From Pelagibacteraceae bacterium AG-337-G04 (GTDB lineage: Bacteria > Pseudomonadota > Alphaproteobacteria > Pelagibacterales > Pelagibacteraceae), in NCBI GenBank assembly GCA_003282205.1, contig QBZW01000004.1, forward strand, positions 62,001 through 126,000: 64,000 nt of DNA, written 5' to 3'. Under the pieces are notes generated by a model that had not been told where the DNA came from, ran no database searches, and saw only the letters and a program-made list of their open reading frames with translations. A program made the translations under genes and the position numbers. Shown here piece by piece: positions 8,908 through 18,128 of this stretch (the first letter of the stretch is position 1; the number at the start of each line of letters is the position of its first letter).

Positions 8908-9942
8908 GTGAGAATTGAAGAAGAATTAAAACTAGATTATTCAGACGTCCTTTTTAGACCTAAAAGAAGTACGCTACAAAGTCGTAAAGATGTAAATCTT
9001 TTAAGAACATACAGATTTAAATATAGTAAAAATGAGTGGTCGGGCATTCCAATAATGGCTGCAAATATGGATGGGGTCGGAGAACTTGGAGTAGCTGAGA
9101 AATTATCTGAATATGGCATGATTACATGTTTAACTAAACAACATGATGTAAAAAAAATAAAGCAATTTAAAAAAATTAAATCTATTTATAAAAATATAGC
9201 TATTAGCATTGGTACTAAAAAAGAAGATTTTGAAAATTTAAACAAAGTTTTAAGAGAATTTGGATTTATAAAGTTCATTTGTATTGATGTTGCTAATGGT
9301 TATTCTGAATACTTTAGTAAATTTTTAAAATCTGTAAGAGATAAATATCCTACTAAAACTATTATTGCTGGAAATGTGGTTACTGCAGACATGACGCAAG
9401 AACTTATTTTATCTGGTGCAGATATTGTAAAAGTAGGGATTGGTCCAGGAAGTGTTTGTACAACAAGAATTCAAACAGGAGTTGGCTACCCTCAATTAAG
9501 TGCTGTAATTGAATGTGCTGATGCAGCCCATGGTTTAGGAGCTCATATAATTGCAGATGGCGGATGTACATGTCCTGGAGATGTTTCAAAAGGTTTTGGG
9601 GGTGGTGCAGATTTTGTAATGTTAGGCGGAATGTTTGCAGGTCACGACGAAGGCAAAGGGAAAATAGTTAAATCAAACGGCTCAAAATATATTGAATTCT
9701 ATGGCTCAAGTTCTGAAACAGCAAATAAAAAGCATTATGGAGGATTATCAAATTACAGAAGCAGTGAAGGAAGAACTGTAAGAGTTAAATATAGAGGAAA
9801 AATAAAAGATACAATTCAAGATATTCTAGGTGGTGTTAGAAGCAGTTGCACTTATGTAGGTGCTCCTTCATTAAAACAATTAAGTAAATGTACTACTTTT
9901 GTAAGAGTTGCAAAACAATTTAACGATACTTTCACAAAATAA
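8908..9942 (+). CDS. guaC: GMP reductase
   Basis: 344 residues from the GTG at 8908, which gives MRIEEELKLDYSDVL, aligning with the N-terminus of known GuaC (MRIEE..KL). A GTG at 8884 would add eight unlikely residues. IMPDH/GMPR signatures are present: IMAANMDGVG (about 49-58), catalytic C184 in GPGSVCTTR, and IADGGCTCPGDVSKGF. It lacks CBS domains and carries EGRTVRVKYRGK near the C-terminus, which favours GMP reductase over IMP dehydrogenase. The reaction is GMP + NADPH to IMP + NH3. It is followed after two bases by a dehydrogenase gene. Confidence 0.9.
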   Translation: MRIEEELKLDYSDVLFRPKRSTLQSRKDVNLLRTYRFKYSKNEWSGIPIMAANMDGVGELGVAEKLSEYGMITCLTKQHDVKKIKQFKKIKSIYKNIAISIGTKKEDFENLNKVLREFGFIKFICIDVANGYSEYFSKFLKSVRDKYPTKTIIAGNVVTADMTQELILSGADIVKVGIGPGSVCTTRIQTGVGYPQLSAVIECADAAHGLGAHIIADGGCTCPGDVSKGFGGGADFVMLGGMFAGHDEGKGKIVKSNGSKYIEFYGSSSETANKKHYGGLSNYRSSEGRTVRVKYRGKIKDTIQDILGGVRSSCTYVGAPSLKQLSKCTTFVRVAKQFNDTFTK

Positions 9943-9944
9943 AA

Positions 9945-11012
9945 ATGAAAGAGTATAAGATTGCATCTATTGCAGGAGATGGAATTGGAAAAGAAGTTGT
10001 TCCAGAAGCTTTAAAAATACTTAAAGAAGTAGCTAATCAACATCAATTTAAATTAAAGATAGATGAATTTGATTTTTCGTCATGTGATTACTATGAAAAG
10101 CATGGAAAAATGCTTCCTGATGATTGGAAACAACAAATTGGTAATCATGATGCAATATTTTTTGGTGCAGTAGGAATGCCAGATAAATACCCAGATCATA
10201 TTACTTTATGGGGTTCCCTGCTCCAGTTTAGAAGAGAGTTTGATCAATTTATAAATTTAAGACCAGTAAAATTATTTGAAGGAGTAAATGCACCCTTGGC
10301 AAATAAAAAACCTGGTGACATAGATATGATGATAGTGCGTGAAAATACTGAGGGTGAATATTCTTCGGTAGGTGGAAAAATGTATCAAAATACTGAAAGA
10401 GAAATTGTTATACAAGAAACTATAATGTCTAAACATGGAATAGATAGAGTTCAAAAATTTGCATTTGAATTAGCGAAAACAAGAGATAGAAAAAAATTAA
10501 CTAATGCCACAAAATCAAATGGTATTTCTATAACTATGCCATACTGGGACCAAAGATTTTATGAAAATAAAAAAGATTTTCCTGAGATAAAAACAGATCA
10601 ATTTCATATCGATATTTTAGCTGCAAGATTTGTTTTAACACCAGAGTGGTTTGATGTTGTCGTAGCATCAAATTTATTTGGAGATATTTTATCCGATTTG
10701 GGTCCAGCATGTACAGGAACAATTGGTATTGCTCCATCAGGAAATATTAATCCAACAAATAAACATCCTTCTCTATTCGAACCTGTTCATGGATCAGCGC
10801 CTGATATTACTGGAAAAGGTATTGCAAATCCCATAGGTCAAATTTGGTCTGGTGCTATGATGTTAGATTATTTAGGTGAAAAAGAAGCTGCTGCACGAAT
10901 AGTAAGTTCAATAGAAAAAACTTTGCTAGAAAAACAAAATAGAACAAAAGATCTAGATGGTGATAGCAATACAAAAGAATGTGCTAATAAAATCTTAGAT
11001 AATATTAGTTAA
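9945..11012 (+). CDS. Tartrate/D-malate dehydrogenase-like beta-hydroxyacid oxidative decarboxylase
   Basis: 355 residues of the isocitrate/isopropylmalate dehydrogenase family. Visible motifs are AGDGIGKEVVPEA at the N-terminus, the substrate loop GSLLQFRREFDQFINLRPV, the phosphorylation-loop-equivalent VRENTEGEYSSVGG, the metal-binding VVASNLFGDILSDLG, and the NAD-binding FEPVHGSAPDITGKGIANP. WGSLLQFRREFDQ is characteristic of tartrate dehydrogenase/D-malate dehydrogenase (TtuC/DmlA) rather than LeuB. These NAD-dependent enzymes decarboxylate D-malate or tartrate. It is cotranscribed with guaC but with no obvious metabolic link. Confidence 0.82.
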   Translation: MKEYKIASIAGDGIGKEVVPEALKILKEVANQHQFKLKIDEFDFSSCDYYEKHGKMLPDDWKQQIGNHDAIFFGAVGMPDKYPDHITLWGSLLQFRREFDQFINLRPVKLFEGVNAPLANKKPGDIDMMIVRENTEGEYSSVGGKMYQNTEREIVIQETIMSKHGIDRVQKFAFELAKTRDRKKLTNATKSNGISITMPYWDQRFYENKKDFPEIKTDQFHIDILAARFVLTPEWFDVVVASNLFGDILSDLGPACTGTIGIAPSGNINPTNKHPSLFEPVHGSAPDITGKGIANPIGQIWSGAMMLDYLGEKEAAARIVSSIEKTLLEKQNRTKDLDGDSNTKECANKILDNIS

Positions 11013-11013
11013 C

Positions 11014-11940
11014 TTAAGTTGTTAAATATTTAATAGCAAAAAATATAGTAGCAAAAGATGCAAAAGTTGAAATAAATAGAGCTTTTATTATATTTTCAGG
11101 ACTTACGTTATAAGCAGAACATAGTACTATAGCTGAATGTCCGCATGGTGCAACACTTACAAAAAAAGCACCAGGAATTTTTTCAGGTTGCCCAGCATCA
11201 AATAAAATAAAACCAATTATAAGTAGAATGATTGGTGAAATAACTAATTTTAATAAAGAGATAGAGACAGTTAATTTATTGATAACTTTTTTTGTATAAA
11301 AAGATAATGTTATTCCAATCGCAAAAAGTCCAATAGGAGAAACACAAGCTGCCAATACAGAGAGAACATAGTCTATTGGTGTATCATCAATATTAATTTT
11401 AAACACAAATAGTAAAAGACCAATTATGATTGAAAATATCATTGGATTAAGAACTACGTTCTTTATAAATGTAGACAATTGAATATTTTTTTTAGTAGTA
11501 AGTTCTAAAAAAAAAGCAATTACAGATAACAAAATAACGCCATCCATTAATATTATACTTGTTACTTGAGTAATTACTTCAGTTCCAAAATAGATTTTTG
11601 TAATAGGTAATAATAATGTTACATGATTTGATAGTGCTACCATCAATGCCCATATAATAGATTCTGGAATAGATCTTTTAAATAACTTAGATGTAAATAA
11701 AAATGTTAGAAATCCAAGACTTCCTTGCATTAAAAAATAAGAAACGATTTGTTTTAAATCAACTTGATCTATTTCACTTTGAGCAACAAATTTTATAATT
11801 AAAGCAGGGACCGCTACATAGAATAGAAACAGGTTTAACACTTTTGCATGACCTAAATCAAAGGTTTTAAGTTTTCCAAAAACGAAGCCAAATAGTGTGA
11901 TAAAGATAAAAGGTGTTAACCCAAGAAAGATTGAATACAT
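11014..11940 (-). CDS. AEC (auxin efflux carrier) family transporter
   Basis: 308 residues and about ten hydrophobic transmembrane segments, with the characteristic AEC layout: an N-terminal half starting LGLTPFIFITLFGFVFGKL and a C-terminal half with VSVAPCGHSAIVLCSAY. Bacterial AEC carriers such as MdcF and MleP move small carboxylates. The specificity here is unknown. It ends convergently with the dehydrogenase on the plus strand with one base between the stops. It lies 4 bp downstream of the TauD-type dioxygenase and may export or import a product of that operon. Confidence 0.8.
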   Translation of the reverse strand: MYSIFLGLTPFIFITLFGFVFGKLKTFDLGHAKVLNLFLFYVAVPALIIKFVAQSEIDQVDLKQIVSYFLMQGSLGFLTFLFTSKLFKRSIPESIIWALMVALSNHVTLLLPITKIYFGTEVITQVTSIILMDGVILLSVIAFFLELTTKKNIQLSTFIKNVVLNPMIFSIIIGLLLFVFKINIDDTPIDYVLSVLAACVSPIGLFAIGITLSFYTKKVINKLTVSISLLKLVISPIILLIIGFILFDAGQPEKIPGAFFVSVAPCGHSAIVLCSAYNVSPENIIKALFISTFASFATIFFAIKYLTT

Positions 11941-11944
11941 TAAA

Positions 11945-12736
11945 TTAAAGTATTGTTATTCTATGAAGTATTCTATTACCTTTAAATGGTGTAGCCTGAT
12001 GGAGCATGGCTCTATTATCCCAAATAGCAAGCTGATCTTTTTCCCATTCTAATGAATATTGAAAGGTTTTTTTTGTCTGATGATTAAATAAGAATTTCTT
12101 TAGTTCTTTTTTTTGTTTAGTCATATGTGTATTAAATTTTAAAAAGTGCCCTGGGCTACAGTATATAGTTTTTTTATTTTTAATAGTTCTAATTATTTTA
12201 TGTCTGGAAATCAGTTCTTTAGATATTTTTCCTTTTTCTTTTTCTCTCTCAATTGTTGTAATTGATATTGGTCCATTTGAAGAGTAGATGCCTTTTAATT
12301 TTTTTAGCTTATTCTTATAATTTTTTGATAATTTTTCATAAGCTAAGTACTGCGAAGAAAAGTCAGTATTAGCAACACCTTTTTTAGGTACTAGTTTTGA
12401 AAGTAACATCGTGTATCTAGGAGGTTTTTTTGTATAAGAGGAGTCTGTGTGAAATTGTTCACCAAAGCTAGGTCCTTTGTCAGTAGATTTACGTTGTACA
12501 ACAGTTATTTGAGGATATTTTTTATTTAAACCTTTCAATCTTGGATAATTAGCTGGTTTACCAAATTTTTTTGCGAAATTAAGATAATTCTTGGAAGTAA
12601 GTTTTTGATTTGGAAAATAAATCATTCCATACTTATCCAGTGTTGATTTAATTTCTTTTAATTGCTTATTATCAATTTTATTAAGGTTACAAATAATTTC
12701 TGCGGCCCTATTTTTTTTTGAAATTATCTTTAACAT
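11945..12736 (-). CDS. TauD/TfdA-family Fe(II)/2-oxoglutarate dioxygenase
   Basis: 263 residues. The facial triad is visible: H96 and D98 in EQFHTDSSY, and H246 in DNRAMLHQATPF, followed by Arg255 in FKGNR for 2-oxoglutarate binding. The family hydroxylates taurine, aryloxyacetates, betaines such as gamma-butyrobetaine, and related substrates. The start ATG shares one base with the stop of the upstream FAD/GcvT dehydrogenase, so a linked substrate, possibly an N-methylated compound, is a reasonable inference. The C-terminus is short, ending soon after the triad. The iron-uptake genes lie further upstream on the same strand. Confidence 0.83.
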   Translation of the reverse strand: MLKIISKKNRAAEIICNLNKIDNKQLKEIKSTLDKYGMIYFPNQKLTSKNYLNFAKKFGKPANYPRLKGLNKKYPQITVVQRKSTDKGPSFGEQFHTDSSYTKKPPRYTMLLSKLVPKKGVANTDFSSQYLAYEKLSKNYKNKLKKLKGIYSSNGPISITTIEREKEKGKISKELISRHKIIRTIKNKKTIYCSPGHFLKFNTHMTKQKKELKKFLFNHQTKKTFQYSLEWEKDQLAIWDNRAMLHQATPFKGNRILHRITIL

Positions 12737-15177
12737 TAAATATTTTTTATATTTTTTTGATTTAAAGGTTTTTTGATTATTATTACAGGGTATTTTTTCT
12801 TTTCAACTTCAATAGATAAATTTTTATTGATCAAGTCTCCAATAGAATTTCCAGAGTTGACATAACCAAATGAAATATTTTTTTTAAAATTAAATGAGTA
12901 ATTTCCTGATGTTGTTCTGCCAATTATTTTATCATCCAAGTAAATTGGCTCTTCATGAAGTAACAAAGGTTCTCCAGGTATGTTATCTTTCAATACCATC
13001 ATAGCTAATGATTTTGTAGGCTTTTGTTCTTTAATTTTTAATAATGCTCCTTTTCCAACAAAATTTACATTTTTCTTATAACTAATTGCAAAATTAAGTC
13101 CTGCTTGATATTGATTTTCTTCAGGTGATATATCATGTCCCCAATGTAAGAAACCACTTTCCATTCTCATAATATCCATAGCATGAGCACCACACAGTGA
13201 TAAGCCATGATTTTTACCCTCTTCAACAATTGCTAAAAATAATTTTTTGCTTTCATCTATTTTTGTATACAATTCGAATCCTATTTCACCTACATAAGAT
13301 AATCTTTGAGCCCAGACTTTAACTCCTTCAATAGTAACAAATTTTCCATGACTAAACTTTATACCTTCATTTGAAAAATCATCATTACTGATATTAGATA
13401 GTAATTTTCTTGAATTGGGTCCGTATAATCCTAGGCATGTTAAATCTTCTGTCACATCTTTAAAATTAATCTCTTCTGAAATATGTTTTTTTATATGAAA
13501 TTTATCATGTTCTCTTGTTGCTGCTGGACCTATCACTCTAAAATGGTTTTTTTCAAGACAAGTAACAGTAACATCTGTCTCTATTCCTCCATCTTCATTA
13601 AGCATCTGGGTATAAGTTGCTCTACCCTCAACATCTTTTATGTTTGCAGTACATATTTTTTGTAATTCTTCGTGAACATTTTGCCCTTCAAGTTCAAATT
13701 TTGAAAAAGGAGATAATTCAAATAATCCAACATTTTCTGTAGTATTTTTAGTCTCATATTCAGCTGATGGATACCAATTTTGATAACCAAAACTATACTT
13801 ATAATCTGCTTTTTCCCCTCTCATAGCATACCACATAGGTCTCTCATAACCACCTGAGGTTCCAAAGCATGCTCCTAATTTTTTAAGCTCCTCTTGGTAG
13901 GGTAATACAATTTGATTTCTTGATGTTTTATGTTGTTTAAATGGCCAATGCATTCCATATAAATCACCAAGTGTTTCTGTCACTCTCTCCATTATAAATT
14001 TTTTAGATGAATGAAATTTTTGAAATCTTTTAATATCTAATGAAAATAAATCTTCATTAATGTGTCCATTAATCATCCATTCAGCAGTAACTCTTCCAGC
14101 ACCTCCTGAACTTGCAATTCCAATGCTATTGAAACCACAACATGTAAAAAGTTTTTTAATCTCAGGAGTTTCACCTAAAAGATACTGAGTATCAGGAGTA
14201 AATGATTCAGGGCCAGAGAAAAATTTTCTAATTCCTGCATTTTCCAACATAGGCAACCTGTGAAATGATTTTTGTAAATAAGGTTCGAAATGATCAAAAT
14301 CATCTGGTAATTCACCAAATGAAAAATCATCCGGAACAATACCAGTATTTTTAAAGGCTGGTTTTGCATTTGGTTCAAAAATTCCAACTAACATTTTTCC
14401 TGCGTCTTCTTTAAGATAGAGACAATTATTATAATCTCTTAAAACAGGTAAGTTTTTTGGTAAATCTTTCATTGGTTCCGTGATCACATAAAAATGTTCA
14501 TTGGGATACAATGGAATACTAACATTCATTTTTTCACCTATTTGTCTAGACCACATACCTGTTGCTAAAACGACATACTCACAATCAATTTTCCCTTTAT
14601 CGGTTTCAACTCCAACTATAGAATTATTTTTAACAAGTATTTTTGTTACAGGCATTTTTTCAAAAATTTGTGCTCCTTCCATTTTAGCAGCTTTTGCTAA
14701 AACGTTGGTTACACCTACTGGATCAGCTTGACCATCTTTAGGCATAAAAACACTTCCAATAATGTCTTCATTATTTACAACAGGATATAAATCTTTTGTT
14801 TGTTTTTTATCCAAAACATGAACTTCAACGTCTGATAGTTGAGCAGTAGTGGCTTGTCTCAACAATTCTTGCATTCTCTCTTTCGTGGTAGCTACTGTAA
14901 TTGCTCCGTTCTGTTTTAATCCTATTGATATTTCAGTCTTTTTTTCTAATTCTTGATACAGATCTAATGTATATTTTCTTAATTTTGTAATAGTAGATGA
15001 AGGACCTAATTGACCCATAAGGCCTGCTGCATGCCATGTAGTTCCTGAGGTCAATTGATCTCTTTCTAATAAAACGACATCTTTCCAACCAAATTTAGCA
15101 AGATGGTATGCGCATGATGTACCAGCTACTCCACCTCCAATGACAACTACTTTAGTACTTTTAGGTAACACTTTCAT
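12736..15177 (-). CDS. Dimethylglycine/sarcosine dehydrogenase-type FAD-GcvT fusion protein (paralogue 1)
   Basis: 813 residues. The N-terminal DAO-type FAD domain has VVVIGGGVAGTSCAYHL and TSGTTWHAAG, where H49 corresponds to the covalent-FAD histidine of mitochondrial dimethylglycine dehydrogenase. The second half (about 430-800) is a GcvT/aminomethyltransferase-like domain with FELSPFSKFELEG, YVGEIGFELY and the C-terminal GRTTSGNYSFNF. Such enzymes oxidatively demethylate N-methyl amino acids and pass the methyl carbon to tetrahydrofolate. It lies 25 bp downstream of fbpC and overlaps the dioxygenase gene by one base. Exact substrate (dimethylglycine, sarcosine or another) is not resolved. 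Confidence 0.82.
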   Translation of the reverse strand: MKVLPKSTKVVVIGGGVAGTSCAYHLAKFGWKDVVLLERDQLTSGTTWHAAGLMGQLGPSSTITKLRKYTLDLYQELEKKTEISIGLKQNGAITVATTKERMQELLRQATTAQLSDVEVHVLDKKQTKDLYPVVNNEDIIGSVFMPKDGQADPVGVTNVLAKAAKMEGAQIFEKMPVTKILVKNNSIVGVETDKGKIDCEYVVLATGMWSRQIGEKMNVSIPLYPNEHFYVITEPMKDLPKNLPVLRDYNNCLYLKEDAGKMLVGIFEPNAKPAFKNTGIVPDDFSFGELPDDFDHFEPYLQKSFHRLPMLENAGIRKFFSGPESFTPDTQYLLGETPEIKKLFTCCGFNSIGIASSGGAGRVTAEWMINGHINEDLFSLDIKRFQKFHSSKKFIMERVTETLGDLYGMHWPFKQHKTSRNQIVLPYQEELKKLGACFGTSGGYERPMWYAMRGEKADYKYSFGYQNWYPSAEYETKNTTENVGLFELSPFSKFELEGQNVHEELQKICTANIKDVEGRATYTQMLNEDGGIETDVTVTCLEKNHFRVIGPAATREHDKFHIKKHISEEINFKDVTEDLTCLGLYGPNSRKLLSNISNDDFSNEGIKFSHGKFVTIEGVKVWAQRLSYVGEIGFELYTKIDESKKLFLAIVEEGKNHGLSLCGAHAMDIMRMESGFLHWGHDISPEENQYQAGLNFAISYKKNVNFVGKGALLKIKEQKPTKSLAMMVLKDNIPGEPLLLHEEPIYLDDKIIGRTTSGNYSFNFKKNISFGYVNSGNSIGDLINKNLSIEVEKKKYPVIIIKKPLNQKNIKNI

Positions 15178-15202
15178 ATGTAGTTAATTTATACAACTAT
15201 AT

Positions 15203-16258
15203 TTAAAAGCAAACAATATGATCAATATGGATAGGTCTTTTTATACCGAATTTTTCATCAACCTCGTGTTGATGAATGTGATGTGAATGAACAAAAACTG
15301 GTATTAATTTATTACTTAATGTCTTCAAGGTATAAATAAAATTTGAACCTCTAAATTTTCTATCAACTACTTCAAATTTGAGATTACTTCCATCATCATG
15401 TTTTAAGTCTTCAGGCTGTATCAAAAGTTTCACTTTAGATCCTATTGGGAATGGTCTAGCAAAATTTCCAGTGATTGTACCTAAATCCTCATTTTCAAGA
15501 CTTTTGGGACTAGTAACCTCAGCTGGTATTAAAATTCCTCTGTTTAAAAAATTAACTACTTCAACTGAATTTGGTAAATGATAAACATTATATGGATTGT
15601 CATATTGCTTCAATTCACCATCTAAAATTATTCCACATTTGCTGCCCAAGTAAAAAGCCTCATATGAATCGTGGGTTACAATTATTGTTGTGATTTTTGA
15701 ATTTTTTAAAAGTTGCTTTAGCTCAACTTGAATTTCCTCTTTAAAACTTTGATCTACGTTTGATAATGGCTCATCAAGCATTAATAAATCTGGTTGAGAA
15801 ACTAAAGATCTTGCTAAAGATGCTCTTTGAGCTTCACCAGCACTTATCTCATGGGGAAATTTATTTAATATTTTGTTTAAGTTTAAAAAATTGATTACTT
15901 CTTTAGTTTGTATTTTCTTATCGTCTTTCACTCTATCAGAACCAAGATTAATATTTTTTTCTATATTATAATGAGGAAATAAACTGTTCTCTTGAAATGA
16001 TAATGCAATATTACGGTTTTCGGGTTCGATATTAATACTTTCTGAAGAAATTGTCCTGCCCTTTAGATCAATTTTGCCTTTATTAATTTTTTCTAGACCA
16101 GCAATAGTTCTTAAAATTGTAGTTTTTCCTATTCCTGATGGTCCTAAAAGACAAGTAATATCACCTTCGTTTTCTATTGAAAAAGACACATTTTTTACTT
16201 TGGTTTTTCCAGCCACTTCGAAATCAACATTTTTAATTTCTAAGAATTTTTTATTCAT
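15203..16258 (-). CDS. fbpC: Iron(III) ABC transporter ATP-binding protein
   Basis: 351 residues. Walker A is LLGPSGIGKTT (about residues 38-47), the ABC signature is the variant ISAGEAQRASLARS, Walker B is LMLDEPLSNVD, and the switch histidine lies in VTHDSYEAF. A C-terminal TOBE-like regulatory domain starts near residue 230, ending in HIHQHEVDEKFGIKRP. It overlaps the upstream permease gene by 8 bp and belongs to the fbpABC ferric iron importer. The signature departs from LSGGQ (ISAGE). The paired membrane and binding proteins establish the role more securely than this subunit alone. Confidence 0.87.
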   Translation of the reverse strand: MNKKFLEIKNVDFEVAGKTKVKNVSFSIENEGDITCLLGPSGIGKTTILRTIAGLEKINKGKIDLKGRTISSESINIEPENRNIALSFQENSLFPHYNIEKNINLGSDRVKDDKKIQTKEVINFLNLNKILNKFPHEISAGEAQRASLARSLVSQPDLLMLDEPLSNVDQSFKEEIQVELKQLLKNSKITTIIVTHDSYEAFYLGSKCGIILDGELKQYDNPYNVYHLPNSVEVVNFLNRGILIPAEVTSPKSLENEDLGTITGNFARPFPIGSKVKLLIQPEDLKHDDGSNLKFEVVDRKFRGSNFIYTLKTLSNKLIPVFVHSHHIHQHEVDEKFGIKRPIHIDHIVCF

Positions 16259-17879
16259 TGCCGTGTTTTAAAATATATTTTGATGATATTGTAATAAAAA
16301 AAGCTGCAATTAATATTAAAAATAAAGATGGTACTGCTGCAGCTTCTAACATATCCTCAGATGCAGAAATATATGCTGTTGTTGCAAAAGTTTCAAAGTT
16401 AAAAGGCCTTAAAACCAAAGTGATTGGCAACTCCCTCACTATCTCAAGTGATACCAAAATAACTACAAAAAGAAGGGAGTTTCTTAAATAAGGGATATGA
16501 ATGTTTAAAAATGTCCTTGTTTTTGAATATCCAAGAAGATATGCACTTTCATCGACAGAAAGATTTATTTTTTCATACCCGGATTTAATTCCGTTGAAAG
16601 CTAATGAATAAAAACGAATAAAATATACAATTACCAATCCTAAAATTGATCCAATAAAGACTTTTTTAATGGATAATAAACCAAGTGATTTGATAATTGT
16701 ATTATCAAACCAAGCTATAAAACTTATAAAGGCTACAGCTAATATTACTCCTGGTATTGCATATCCTGAAATTGATAATGTTGATAATACATTAAGAGTT
16801 TTATTTTTTGAAACACGATTTCCGTAATTTGAGATTAGAGCAAATAATATTAGAACAAAACTTGATAAACTAACCAAATATAAAGTATTTAAAAAAAGAT
16901 TGATAACATTTATATCAAAAAAATTTTCAGGAAATTTGATTGTCCAATAAAGCATCTGTCCTAATGGAAATAGAAAACTCAAAAAAAATAAAAGGAAACA
17001 AAATAGAAAAGCAAAAAAAGATTTGTATCCAGAAAGTTTTATTTTTTCCTTTTTTTTAAAGTTACCTCTTGAATCTAAGTGATACTTTGCTTTTTTTCTA
17101 GATATGTTTTCAGTAATAAATAAAATAAATATAAATAATAGTAAAAAAAAAGATATTCTATTTGCAAAGGCCAAGTCATCAAAGGTGATCCAAGCATTAT
17201 AAATTCCTGTTGTTAATGTATTAACTGAAAAGAAATCCACAGCACCAAACTCTGCCAAGGTTTCCATTGCCACTAATGATAAACCAGCAACAATTGCTGG
17301 TCGTGCAGCAGGTAAAATTATTGAATAAAAAGATTTTAATTTTGAAAAACCTAAATTTTTTCCAAGTTCAATTAAATTTTGTGATTGATAAAGAAATGAC
17401 GATCTTGCTAAAATATAAACATATGCAAAAAGTGAGAAAGAAATTGATAATATTAAACCAAACATTCCATCAAATTTTGGAATGTGTTGGTTATATTCTC
17501 CCTCTCCAAATAAGTTTATCAAAATTGTAAATGCTGTTCCATAATTGTCGAAAAAAGCAAATAAAGAATATGCATAAATATAAGGAGGAATTGCAAAAGA
17601 TAATATTAAGGCCCATTTAAAAAAATTAACACCTGGAAATATAAAAAAAGAAACTGTATATGCTGAACCAACTCCTAGTATAAAAGTTAAAATTAAAACT
17701 CCAATTAAGAGAGATAAAGAATTAAAAATATACTCAAATAAAAAAGTATCTTTAAGAATCTCAAAATATCTAGAAGTTTCCTCAAAAAAACTAAAAGATA
17801 CTGTCAAAATTGGAATAATAACAAGTAAAGATATTAAAATAGAACTTAAAAACCATAAATTAAATTTAATCGAAAACAT
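16251..17879 (-). CDS. fbpB: Iron(III) ABC transporter permease, fused two-domain type
   Basis: 542 residues with about twelve transmembrane helices in two tandem binding-protein-dependent transport domains, each with an EAA-like loop (LIELGKNLGFSKLKSFYSI and ESAYLLGYSKTRTFLNI). This doubled permease is typical of FbpB/AfuB/ThiP-type systems. It couples FbpA-bound ferric iron uptake to FbpC. A strong stem-loop lies between the upstream fbpA/small-ORF pair and this gene, so permease expression is probably lower than that of the binding protein. Confidence 0.88.
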   Translation of the reverse strand: MFSIKFNLWFLSSILISLLVIIPILTVSFSFFEETSRYFEILKDTFLFEYIFNSLSLLIGVLILTFILGVGSAYTVSFFIFPGVNFFKWALILSFAIPPYIYAYSLFAFFDNYGTAFTILINLFGEGEYNQHIPKFDGMFGLILSISFSLFAYVYILARSSFLYQSQNLIELGKNLGFSKLKSFYSIILPAARPAIVAGLSLVAMETLAEFGAVDFFSVNTLTTGIYNAWITFDDLAFANRISFFLLLFIFILFITENISRKKAKYHLDSRGNFKKKEKIKLSGYKSFFAFLFCFLLFFLSFLFPLGQMLYWTIKFPENFFDINVINLFLNTLYLVSLSSFVLILFALISNYGNRVSKNKTLNVLSTLSISGYAIPGVILAVAFISFIAWFDNTIIKSLGLLSIKKVFIGSILGLVIVYFIRFYSLAFNGIKSGYEKINLSVDESAYLLGYSKTRTFLNIHIPYLRNSLLFVVILVSLEIVRELPITLVLRPFNFETFATTAYISASEDMLEAAAVPSLFLILIAAFFITISSKYILKHGNE

Positions 17880-17910
17880 TTTGTTAATTTAGGATAATTT
17901 GTGTGATTTT

Positions 17911-17943
17911 AAAAGTGCCTACGAAGGATGCATAGGCACTTTT
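17911..17943 (-). terminator. Hairpin terminator/attenuator between fbpA region and fbpB
   Basis: A perfect 11-bp inverted repeat, AAAAGTGCCTA ... TAGGCACTTTT, with an 11-base loop. On the minus transcript the stem ends in a U-run, as in an intrinsic terminator. It lies 13 bp after the stop of the small CxxC ORF and 32 bp before the fbpB start, so it probably lets only part of transcription pass from fbpA into fbpB-fbpC. The repeat is symmetrical, so it could also act on the plus strand. Confidence 0.7.
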
Positions 17944-17955
17944 ATTAAGAAAATG

Positions 17956-18105
17956 TCAGATATTGAATACTTTTAGAATGTGCGGAAAATCTTTAGTATT
18001 TATTTCTGATAACTTTCTTTTATTTATTCTGCTGTTAATTTTTTTACACTCCTCAGCACATGGGACACATGGCTTGGCTGATTTATTATAATTTACATCA
18101 GACAT
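17956..18105 (-). CDS. Small CxxC-containing protein downstream of fbpA
   Basis: 49 residues from the ATG at 18105. A TTG at 18138 lies inside the fbpA coding end and is less likely. The sequence contains KPCVPCAEECKKI, with three cysteines in a CxxCxxxC arrangement, followed by a basic segment. It has no signal peptide. It is the only gene between fbpA and the hairpin at 17911, so it should be expressed at the same high level as the iron-binding protein. I do not recognise the family. Metal or redox handling linked to iron uptake is inference from cysteines and position. Confidence 0.55.
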   Translation of the reverse strand: MSDVNYNKSAKPCVPCAEECKKINSRINKRKLSEINTKDFPHILKVFNI

Positions 18106-18128
18106 AAATTTTTTTTTTTCCGTCAATG